Shown piece by piece: positions 1-5,560 of a DNA stretch of 5,842 bases; position 1 is the stretch's first letter; each line of letters begins with the position of its first letter. The notes below the pieces were generated by a model. That model searched no databases and was not told the origin of the DNA. It worked only from the letters and a program-made list of their open reading frames with translations. Made by a program: the position numbers and the translations under genes. This stretch comes from Treponema sp. (GTDB lineage: Bacteria > Spirochaetota > Spirochaetia > Treponematales > Breznakiellaceae): assembly GCA_031273185.1 (NCBI GenBank), contig JAISSG010000146.1:1-5842 (forward strand), written 5' to 3'.

Positions 1-436
1 CCCGCAGTCGCCAGAAATCGGCGCTGCCAAAAACGCTTTTCATGGAGCGAAGCCCGTTGTGCCCGCCCAGGCCGCCTGAGAATTTCAGCGACAGGGTTCC
101 CAGGGGAAGTTCGATCTCGTCATGGACAACGATGATATCCTCAAGGCCAATTTTGAAAAACGCCGCCGCCGCCTTTGCCGATTCGCCTGAAAGGTTCATG
201 TAGGTCTGCGGCTTGAGGAAATGCAATTTGGCGGGGACATCGGCTGCGATCTCAGCGGGGAGGGCGCTGCTCATGCAGCGGGCGCTGTCCATGCAGGCGT
301 ACAGGCCCCGGAATTTTTTCTGCCAGCCAAGATCGGGGAAAAAAGGCAGGGCCTCGGCGAGCATCCAGGGCGCGTTGTGGCGGTTGCGCCGATACTGGGA
401 GCCGGGGTTTCCCAAAAAAACGGCAAGCTGCAGCAT
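1..436 (-). CDS. pth: Peptidyl-tRNA hydrolase, C-terminus cut off by window edge
   Basis: Cytoplasmic enzyme that cleaves the ester bond of peptidyl-tRNAs released prematurely from ribosomes, recycling tRNA. The 145 visible codons contain the family blocks FLGNPG (residues 7-12), NRHN (18-21), PQTYMNLSG (76-84), HDEIELPLG (105-113) and GGLGGHNGLRS (121-131). Residues matching the E. coli catalytic and binding set are present: N10, H20, M80-N81, D106 and N127. The last four are offset by 13 from E. coli numbering, so there is an insertion of about 13 residues between H20 and M80, around residues 47-70. The family is usually about 190 residues, so about 45 are missing beyond base 1. The ATG at 436-434 follows the tolC stop by 12 bases. 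An in-frame GTG directly precedes it and there is no clear Shine-Dalgarno, so translation may depend on ribosomes finishing tolC. The reading frame is the same as tolC. Function is secure; the exact start is less so. Confidence 0.95.
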   Translation of the reverse strand, partial: MLQLAVFLGNPGSQYRRNRHNAPWMLAEALPFFPDLGWQKKFRGLYACMDSARCMSSALPAEIAADVPAKLHFLKPQTYMNLSGESAKAAAAFFKIGLEDIIVVHDEIELPLGTLSLKFSGGLGGHNGLRSMKSVFGSADFWRLR

Positions 437-448
437 CACCCAACTATA

Positions 449-1792
449 CTATGCATCATCCCCCAGGAGCAACCTTGCCAGTTCCCCCTCGTCGTCGATG
501 GCGCCAAGGGAGCGGAGCCTGGAAAGGCTTTGCAGGAAACCGTAGCGGGCCCTGGTAAGGCTGTTGCGGGCGGTGATCAGCAGTGAGGAGGCCTCCCCAA
601 GGTCGGACACGGAGGACTGCGAGAGCCGGTAGCGTTCCATGACGTACTCGAAGTGCTTCTCGGTATACTCAAGCGTGCGGCGGGAAGACAGAACCGATTC
701 CGCCTGGGCGATTGCGTTGAGCAGCGAGCTTTGCAGATCGGTCTCCAGCGAAAGCTCCGCGCCGGCGTAGTCCAGCAGCGCCGAATCGCGGGCGATCTTG
801 CTCTTTTCGAGCCGGTTCGCCATGACCCAGAAATCAATCGGTATGCTCCCCCTGATCGAGATTCCCCCCGTGGCCGTGTTGCTGAATCCGTTGGCGGTGG
901 AATAATTCAGGGCATTTGAAAAAACCGTGGCGCTGATCGTGGGGGCATAGTCCCGCTTTGCCATGCTAAGGTTTTTTTCCGCCCGCCGGGTATTCAGCGC
1001 GGCCCGCGCCAGCGAGGGATTCGCCTGCACGAGTATCCCCCAGAACCTGTCGTATAAGGCATCGGCCTGTTCGTCGGAGATTCCCGCGAGGCGCTGGATC
1101 ATGTCCTCGTAAGCGTCAAAATTGACCTCGGCAAGATCGACCGCCTGCGAAAGGCCGGTAAGGGCGTTGAGCCTCGTCACGCTCAGGGCAAGGCTCCGCC
1201 GGGCCTGGTTGCGGGCGCTTTCCCGCGACTCCTTGTCCGCCAGCGCCCGCAGGTAGTCGCCCTGGTTGATCATCCCGCTTGCCTGGCGGATCTGCGCCAT
1301 CGAAAGGCCGAGGCTGGCTGTTTGCAGGGAGGATTCAGAAGCCTCCAGGCTTGCCGCCGCCTCCAGCACGGCGTAGTAGGCATTGTCAACCGAATCGAGC
1401 ACGTTAAAGTATTCGGCCAGCGCGTCCTTCCGGACGCTTTCCGTGGAGATCGCGCTGATGGCCTTTTGGATAAAGCCCTTGCCGCCCTGAAAAATTATCT
1501 GCGTAAGGGAAAACGTCGCCCCGACATTGAACGTGTCAATGGGATTCACCAGCCCCCAGTTTCTGTCCAGGTAGCTCATCGACGCGCTGTAGTCAGCCGA
1601 CAGGGAGGGCAGCATCGAATAAAGCTGGCTTCTCTCGTCCAGCACGCTACTCCGAATAGACAGCTCGTACCTGGCCAGGCTACGCGAATTGGCCAGTGCC
1701 AGCATCCTCGCCTGCTCCAGGTCAATGGTATCCGCTAACACTCCCACGCTTACTACAACAAATATGCTTAATGCCAACAACGCTCGCTTCAT
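449..1792 (-). CDS. tolC: TolC-family outer-membrane efflux channel
   Basis: A 447-residue outer-membrane factor, the exit duct of the exporter encoded just upstream. Residues 1-20 form a signal peptide: K2-R3, a hydrophobic core, and a V-L-A cleavage site before D21. The mature protein begins DTIDLEQA, the usual opening of the family. It shows the expected internal duplication of two outer-membrane-efflux repeats, roughly residues 22-215 and 235-435. Each has long heptad-rich helices (the tunnel) and a beta-strand segment: about 62-95 with SYLDRNWG and FSLTQIIFQGG, and about 278-325 with APTISATVFS and GSIPIDF. Length is normal. The ATG at 1792-1790 has a good Shine-Dalgarno, AAAGAGG, at 1803-1797. 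The gene is separated from the permease by a repeat-filled gap and is followed after 12 bases by pth. It is a TolC homologue by architecture; direct orthology with E. coli TolC is not implied. Confidence 0.93.
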   Translation of the reverse strand: MKRALLALSIFVVVSVGVLADTIDLEQARMLALANSRSLARYELSIRSSVLDERSQLYSMLPSLSADYSASMSYLDRNWGLVNPIDTFNVGATFSLTQIIFQGGKGFIQKAISAISTESVRKDALAEYFNVLDSVDNAYYAVLEAAASLEASESSLQTASLGLSMAQIRQASGMINQGDYLRALADKESRESARNQARRSLALSVTRLNALTGLSQAVDLAEVNFDAYEDMIQRLAGISDEQADALYDRFWGILVQANPSLARAALNTRRAEKNLSMAKRDYAPTISATVFSNALNYSTANGFSNTATGGISIRGSIPIDFWVMANRLEKSKIARDSALLDYAGAELSLETDLQSSLLNAIAQAESVLSSRRTLEYTEKHFEYVMERYRLSQSSVSDLGEASSLLITARNSLTRARYGFLQSLSRLRSLGAIDDEGELARLLLGDDA

Positions 1793-1796
1793 ACAA

Positions 1797-1803
1797 CCTC
1801 TTT
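1797..1803 (-). promoter_or_regulatory. Ribosome-binding site of tolC, abutting the repeat element
   Basis: AAAGAGG on the minus strand, with the GAGG core four bases from the tolC ATG. It is the only non-repeat sequence between tolC and the inverted heptad arrays, whose outer end begins at 1804. If the mRNA folds through the arrays, this site sits at the foot of the stem. Confidence 0.7.
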
Positions 1804-1982
1804 ATTGGGGACTAGGGACTGGGGACTGGGGACTGGGGGTTGGGGAGTAGGGTCGATATACGAGAGCGGTGCCGGTTGGCACCATGCATCGTTTTCTAAC
1901 TTCTCCCCCATTCCTCATTCCCCATTCCTCATTCCTCATTCCCCATTCCCCGTTCCCTAGTCCCTAGTCCCCAGTCCCTAAT
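1804..1982. repeat. Inverted pair of heptanucleotide repeat arrays between permease and tolC
   Basis: The left array (1807-1852, plus strand) is six full 7-mers plus four bases: GGGGACT, AGGGACT, GGGGACT, GGGGACT, GGGGGTT, GGGGAGT. The right array (1906-1982) is eleven 7-mers without a break: CCCCATT, CCTCATT, CCCCATT, CCTCATT, CCTCATT, CCCCATT, CCCCGTT, CCCTAGT, CCCTAGT, CCCCAGT, CCCTAAT. Reverse-complementing the right array gives ATTAGGGACT followed by more GGGACT units. This aligns with the left end (ATTGGGGACT...) over about 30 bases, with a few mainly purine-for-purine differences. The element therefore fills the gap as a long imperfect inverted repeat around a roughly 53-base unique centre (1853-1905). 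It overlaps the first base of the permease stop codon on the right and touches the tolC ribosome-binding site on the left. It resembles in style the short tandem heptamer repeats (STRR) known from heterocystous cyanobacteria. No open reading frame or classical terminator is apparent. Confidence 0.9.
1868..1883. repeat. Small perfect palindrome in the centre of the repeat element
   Basis: GGTGCC-GGTT-GGCACC is a 6-bp perfect stem with a 4-base loop, in the unique centre between the two heptad arrays. Neither strand has a T-run after it, so it does not look like an intrinsic terminator. It could be the apical hairpin of a larger fold or a protein-binding site; neither can be decided here. Confidence 0.5.
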
Positions 1983-3199
1983 TACTCATACCTAAGCGCG
2001 TCAATCGGGTACAGCTTCGCCGCTTTCAGCGCAGGGTAATACCCAAAAATGATCCCGACCAGCGCAGCGAACAAGGCTGAACCAGTCACGATGAGCGGGT
2101 TAATCGCCGTGGGGATGCCCGCCGCCGACAGGATACGGCAGGCAAGAAACGCCATGCCGATTCCAAGTATGCCACCCATGAGGCTGAGGATAACCGACTC
2201 GGTAAGGAACTGGAAGAGTATGTCCCGCTTGCGGCCACCCACCGCCATCCTGATGCCGATCTCGCGGGTGCGCTCGGTAACGGAAACCAGCATGATGTTC
2301 ATGATACCGATGCCGCCGACCAGAAGCGACACCCCGGCGATTGCGGCTAACAGGGTAGTCAGAGTCTTTGACGTAGCCGATGCCATGTCGATCATGTCCG
2401 CCTGGTTCATGATGGTAAAATCGGCGGTTGCGCCCTCGGCAAGGCCCCGCGACTCGCGCAGGATCATCTCGGTTTCCTTTTGGGCAACATCCATGTATTT
2501 TTTGTCAACCACGCTCATCAAAATCGAATTGACGGTGCGGGTATTGTTGAGGCGAGTCATCGCCGTGTCCAGGGGGACAATGATGATGTCGTCCTGATCG
2601 CTTCCGCCGAAACTTGCCCCCTTGCTTTCCAAAAGGCCGATGACGGTAAAATAAACGGTTCCGATCCGTATCTGCCCGGACAGCGCCCTGTCCGCGTTGC
2701 CGAACAGGTTCGCCGCCGTGGTGCGGCCCAGGACTGCCACCCTGCTGCGAAGCGAAAGGTCGTCATCGTCAAAAAAAATCCCGGCGTTGACGTTCCAGTT
2801 CCGGGCGACAATGAAACCCGGCTCCACCCCCTGGACGTTCACCTGGACGTTCCCCTCACTGCCGGTAACGCTGGCGTTGCTGTTGACAAGCCCCGAAACC
2901 GCCGCCGCAAAAGACGACTCTTCTTTCAGCTTTTGGATGTCTTTTTTCGTGAAGCCGCTCACCCGCACGGACGTACTCTGGCCGCCCCGGCGCGTCTGCC
3001 AGCTTGGCATGATTTGCAGGAGGTTGGTCCCCATCGCGGTCATCCGCGTCTCGATGGCCCGCTGGGAGCCTTCTCCCAGGGCAACCATGATGATCACCGA
3101 GCCGACGCCGATGATTACGCCTAGCGACGTGAGCAGCGATCTCATGCGGTTGCGAAGGATCGAGCGGAAGCAGGTATGCAGAAGCTGGACGAGGTTCAT
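1982..3199 (-). CDS. macB: MacB-type ABC exporter permease (FtsX-like, stand-alone)
   Basis: A 405-residue inner-membrane subunit of a MacB/LolE-type mechanotransmission ABC transporter. It begins MNLVQLLHTCFRSILRNRMR, a cytoplasmic amphipathic stretch. TM1 follows at about residues 22-41, then a large periplasmic domain (about 45-280), TM2 (about 281-306), TM3 (about 330-352) and TM4 (about 370-388), ending PALKAAKLYPIDALRYE. The loop TERTREIGIRMAVGGRKRDI (about 309-328) is the typical cytoplasmic coupling region of the FtsX family. In E. coli MacB the ATPase is fused in front; here it is a separate gene, as in Bacillus YknY/YknZ and in LolCDE. I chose the ATG at 3199-3197. It comes one base after the ATPase stop, has GGAG at 3213-3210, and the protein opening there is the family's. 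The open frame continues upstream to 3262 inside the ATPase gene, but that extension is unlike the family. The periplasmic domain should receive cargo and push it through adaptor and channel. Confidence 0.92.
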   Translation of the reverse strand: MNLVQLLHTCFRSILRNRMRSLLTSLGVIIGVGSVIIMVALGEGSQRAIETRMTAMGTNLLQIMPSWQTRRGGQSTSVRVSGFTKKDIQKLKEESSFAAAVSGLVNSNASVTGSEGNVQVNVQGVEPGFIVARNWNVNAGIFFDDDDLSLRSRVAVLGRTTAANLFGNADRALSGQIRIGTVYFTVIGLLESKGASFGGSDQDDIIIVPLDTAMTRLNNTRTVNSILMSVVDKKYMDVAQKETEMILRESRGLAEGATADFTIMNQADMIDMASATSKTLTTLLAAIAGVSLLVGGIGIMNIMLVSVTERTREIGIRMAVGGRKRDILFQFLTESVILSLMGGILGIGMAFLACRILSAAGIPTAINPLIVTGSALFAALVGIIFGYYPALKAAKLYPIDALRYE

Positions 3200-3200
3200 G

Positions 3201-4052
3201 TCAATGAGTCTCCGACAATAGCGCGTGATCCTGCTTCCACTGGGCGAGGTCTTCAAGAGCACTGCGCCTGTCCGTTACCTGCATGTCGGAGACCAGTTCC
3301 CCGTCCCGCAGGGTGACGATCCGCTTGGTGTAGGCCGCCAGTTCCGGCTCGTGCGTCACCATGATGATCGTCTTCCCCCGCCGGTTGAGTTCCTGGAACA
3401 GGCCCATGATCTCAAGGGTCATCCCCGTGTCGAGGTTGCCGGTCGGCTCGTCGGCGAGGATAAAGGCCGGGTCGTTCACCATCGCCCGCGCTATGGCGAC
3501 CCGCTGCTGCTGGCCGCCGGAAAGCTGCGAGGGAAAATGATCCATGCGCTGCGCCAGCCCCACCTCGCGCAGGGCTTCCATCGCCCGCTCCTTGCGGCCA
3601 GTGCTGCTGTGCCGCTGGCCGTCCTTTTCCCGGCGGCGGTAAAACAGCGGCAGTTCAACGTTTTCCAGCGCGGTGGTACGGGCCAGCAGATTGAAGGACT
3701 GGAACACGAAGCCGATTTTTCGGTTCCTGATGTACGCGAAAGTATCCGAATCGGACGTTGATGTTTCGATGCCGTCCAGGGTGTAGGTTCCCCCGCTGGG
3801 CTTGTCAAGGCAGCCGAGTATGTTCATTAGCGTTGACTTGCCGGAGCCGGAAGGCCCCATGACCGAGACGAACTCGCCGGCCTCCGCGAAAAAATCAACG
3901 CCCCGCAAGGCCCGCACCACCACGGCATCGTCCTTTGGCTGCGTGCCGTTTTTTGACGCATCGCCATCTTTAGACGGCGTTTTCTTTGGCCGCGCCTGCT
4001 TCGCCTCCATCCGGTATTCCCGCTTTATGCCGCGCATCTCTATGACGGGCAC
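3201..4052 (-). CDS. MacB/LolD-type ABC transporter ATPase with Lys-rich insertion
   Basis: Cytoplasmic ATP-hydrolysing subunit of 283 residues that powers the adjacent permease. All nucleotide-binding motifs are intact: A-loop Tyr13, Walker [10 protein letters not shown] (66-74), Q-loop Q118 in VFQSFNLL, signature LSGGQQQR (177-184), Walker B ILADEP with D201-E202, D-loop NLD (206-208) and H-loop H234. The block [13 protein letters not shown] (76-88) is characteristic of the MacB/LolD/YknY subgroup. Unusually, about 28 charged, low-complexity residues (16-43, with eight Lys) sit between the A-loop and [10 protein letters not shown] smaller Arg/Lys-rich insertion (about 139-153) lies before the helical domain. 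These explain the length of 283 against roughly 225-230 for the family. The start is GTG at 4052-4050, sharing its first base with the adaptor stop (TAGTG), with GGGAG at 4065-4061, eight bases away. Translational coupling to the adaptor is likely. The stop is one base before the permease ATG. Confidence 0.93.
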   Translation of the reverse strand: MPVIEMRGIKREYRMEAKQARPKKTPSKDGDASKNGTQPKDDAVVVRALRGVDFFAEAGEFVSVMGPSGSGKSTLMNILGCLDKPSGGTYTLDGIETSTSDSDTFAYIRNRKIGFVFQSFNLLARTTALENVELPLFYRRREKDGQRHSSTGRKERAMEALREVGLAQRMDHFPSQLSGGQQQRVAIARAMVNDPAFILADEPTGNLDTGMTLEIMGLFQELNRRGKTIIMVTHEPELAAYTKRIVTLRDGELVSDMQVTDRRSALEDLAQWKQDHALLSETH

Positions 4053-5404
4053 TAGATCTTCTCCCGCAGAATCACCTGCCTGCCTTCAATGTCCTCAAGC
4101 GAGCGTATCTCGGTGAAAGAGCCGTTGGTGATGCCGGTCCGCACCTGCATCACCTCAAGCCGCCCGTCGCCGTTGACGTACCATAAATTGCGAATAACGG
4201 CAGCCCGGGCCGCGCCGCGCCCCTGTCCTTGCCCCTGCCCCTGCCCGGCACCCTGCCTCGTGGTCTGCCTGCCGCCGCCGCCCATCATCATGGCTTGCCT
4301 GCCGGTGGGCGCCCCCCCCATCATAAGGCCCGTGATGCCGGTGTTCGCGTTTGCGGTGCCCGCGGCGCTTTGCGCCGCCTTCGCCTGCTGCTCCCTCGCC
4401 TCAATCGCCGCCTTGCGCTGCTCGTCGCTCATGCCGTCAAGGCTTGCGTTAAAAACCATCTCGGCAATGCGCTGGGCGTCAAGGCTCGTCGGCTGGTAGC
4501 GCAGGGCGGCATTGGAAACCATCAGTACGTCCCCGGCCTGCTCCACGATAAAGTCCACCATGCAGGTCATCCCCGGCAACAGCGATCCGTCGCGGTTTTC
4601 AACGTTGATGACCACCGTGTAGGAGACCACGTTATTCGACACCACGGGAACCATCCGCAGGGTTTCCACCTCGCCGGAAAAACTGCGCCCCGGCAGGCTT
4701 TCCAGGGAAAAGCGCACCGCCTGCCCCTTGCGTATGGCGGTTACGTCAAGCTCCCCCACCATCGCCTCGATTTGCATTTCCCGCAGGTTCTCCGCCAGGG
4801 TAAAAATCGACGAGGAATTGTTGCTGGACGAATCCACCACCGTGTCGCCGACGTTTATCCTTCGGTCAAGCACGATGCCGTCTATGGGCGAGGTGATGTA
4901 GGCGTACTGGTTGATCTCGGTTTGGGTAACCTTGAGGTTCGCCTCGGCGACGGCAAGGTCGGCCCTTTGCCCGTCCATCTGGGTCTTGCTGGTTCTCAGC
5001 TCGTACTCGGAGATCAGGTTCTTCTCGGCGAGGGCGACCTGGTTGCGGTAGTTGATCTCCTGCAATTCGTAATTGGCCCGCGCCTTGATCACCGCCGCAT
5101 ACTGCTGCTCCCATTTAAGCCTGAGCATGTCGGTGTTCAGCTCGGCGAGAATGTCCCCGACGGCCACCGGGTCGTTGTAATCGACGTAGATTTTCTCGAC
5201 CTTGCCGCTCATGCGGGGCAGCACGTTGACCGTGGAAACCGGCTTGATCGTACCGCTTGACGAGACGGTGCGTTCTATCGATCCACGGCGCACGCTGGTA
5301 AATTCGTAGGAAGCCGGCCCCGTCTTCTTGCCGGAACAGGCGGCAGTCAAGACGACGGCAATCGCTACGGCAACCAGCCGCCGTGCATGGTACATGGGTA
5401 ACAC
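4052..5404 (-). CDS. macA: MacA/HlyD-family membrane-fusion (adaptor) lipoprotein
   Basis: Periplasmic adaptor, about 450 residues from the chosen start, that links the MacB-type permease to the TolC-type channel. Numbered from the GTG at 5404: a basic, hydrophobic signal peptide ends in LTAAC, a lipobox with the lipidated Cys at 23, so the protein is probably anchored through lipid. A split biotinyl/lipoyl domain follows, with halves at about 57-90 ([19 protein letters not shown]) and 168-190 ([19 protein letters not shown]). Between them is a short alpha-hairpin (about 92-166). A beta-barrel domain comes next (about 203-300, including [11 protein letters not shown]). The membrane-proximal domain is interrupted by a low-complexity insertion rich in Ala, Gly, Gln and Met (about 308-405) and resumes at [18 protein letters not shown]. 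For the start, AAGGAG at 5418-5413 is eight bases from this GTG; a TTG at 5410 is only two bases away and an ATG at 5395 is 17 away. First gene of the export operon, with its stop overlapping the ATPase start. Called macA by context and architecture; the cargo is unknown. Confidence 0.9.
   Translation of the reverse strand: MLPMYHARRLVAVAIAVVLTAACSGKKTGPASYEFTSVRRGSIERTVSSSGTIKPVSTVNVLPRMSGKVEKIYVDYNDPVAVGDILAELNTDMLRLKWEQQYAAVIKARANYELQEINYRNQVALAEKNLISEYELRTSKTQMDGQRADLAVAEANLKVTQTEINQYAYITSPIDGIVLDRRINVGDTVVDSSSNNSSSIFTLAENLREMQIEAMVGELDVTAIRKGQAVRFSLESLPGRSFSGEVETLRMVPVVSNNVVSYTVVINVENRDGSLLPGMTCMVDFIVEQAGDVLMVSNAALRYQPTSLDAQRIAEMVFNASLDGMSDEQRKAAIEAREQQAKAAQSAAGTANANTGITGLMMGGAPTGRQAMMMGGGGRQTTRQGAGQGQGQGQGRGAARAAVIRNLWYVNGDGRLEVMQVRTGITNGSFTEIRSLEDIEGRQVILREKI
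4221..4256. repeat. Hexanucleotide tandem repeat in the adaptor gene
   Basis: Six successive 6-mers close to CCCTGC (plus strand: CCCTGT, CCTTGC, CCCTGC, CCCTGC, CCGGCA, CCCTGC). On the coding strand they give alternating Gly-Gln codons, residues about 384-395 of the adaptor. The unit is a multiple of three, so copy-number change would alter loop length without breaking the frame. Confidence 0.75.
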
Positions 5405-5412
5405 TGACAAAA

Positions 5413-5418
5413 CTCCTT
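5413..5418 (-). promoter_or_regulatory. Ribosome-binding site deciding the adaptor start
   Basis: AAGGAG on the minus strand. The spacing is eight bases to the GTG at 5404-5402, two bases to the upstream in-frame TTG (5410-5408) and 17 bases to the in-frame ATG (5395-5393). The spacing favours the GTG. All three starts keep the signal peptide and lipobox. Confidence 0.65.
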
Positions 5419-5515
5419 GCTTCTATAATAACAAATTTCAGGGCAAAAAAGTAACGACTCTGAGGTCAAATATAAGGAAGGCTAACGAAATTGTATGAAA
5501 AATATTGTGTCTGCG

Positions 5516-5544
5516 TTGACAGTTTTAACCACTATGGCTATAGT
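5516..5544 (+). promoter_or_regulatory. Near-consensus sigma-70 promoter for trxB
   Basis: The -35 box TTGACA (5516-5521) matches consensus perfectly. A 17-base spacer follows, then the -10 box TATAGT (5539-5544), five of six to TATAAT. Transcription would begin near 5551, giving a very short leader of about ten bases made up mainly of the GGGAGG ribosome-binding site of trxB. Because the promoter lies inside the in-frame upstream extension of trxB, it also supports the downstream ATG as the true start. Confidence 0.7.
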
Positions 5545-5550
5545 ACGAAC

Positions 5551-5556
5551 GGGAGG
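5551..5556 (+). promoter_or_regulatory. Ribosome-binding site of trxB
   Basis: GGGAGG, or GGAGG with slightly different register, four to five bases before the ATG at 5561. It is the strongest Shine-Dalgarno in this intergenic stretch and supports that start over the in-frame ATGs at 5495 and 5534. Confidence 0.65.
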
Positions 5557-5560
5557 GGCC

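Noticed and set aside
414..420. Seven-A run (T7 on the coding strand) at codons 6-8 of pth as a phase-variation tract
   Set aside because: It is short, it encodes the conserved FLGNPG region, and pth is normally essential, so switching it off by slippage is unlikely.
1868..1883. Central palindrome as an intrinsic terminator separating permease from tolC
   Set aside because: The stem is short and no T-run follows on either strand. The larger heptad inverted repeat also lacks a trailing T-tract before tolC.
1853..1905. A separate tolC promoter in the unique centre of the repeat element
   Set aside because: The best pair, GTGCCA and TATATC with a 16-base spacer on the minus strand, is weak and overlaps the palindrome. 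It is not convincing without transcription-start data.
1807..1982. CRISPR-like array
   Set aside because: Units are 7 bp and contiguous with no spacers. This is a tandem repeat, not repeat-spacer structure.
3200..3262. Permease starting at the upstream ATG 3262
   Set aside because: This would add 21 residues overlapping the ATPase C-terminus that do not resemble the family. The ATG at 3199, next to the ATPase stop and with GGAG ten bases upstream, gives the normal MacB-type N-terminus.
4229..5260. A 343-codon plus-strand open frame opposite the adaptor gene
   Set aside because: It is a shadow caused by G+C-rich third positions. Its translation is rich in His, Gly, Val and Arg with no family motif, while the opposite strand encodes a clear adaptor protein.
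5405..5410. TTG at 5410 as adaptor start
   Set aside because: It is only two bases from the AAGGAG site, too close for initiation. The GTG at 5404 has eight-base spacing. The difference is two residues and does not affect the signal peptide.
5424..5430. Perfect TATAAT on the plus strand, and TATTAT on the minus strand, as promoters in the divergent gap
   Set aside because: Neither has a recognisable -35 box at 16-18 bases. The TTGACC on the minus strand near 5465 lacks a -10 box at proper spacing. The operon promoter must be in or near this A+T-rich gap, but I cannot place it.
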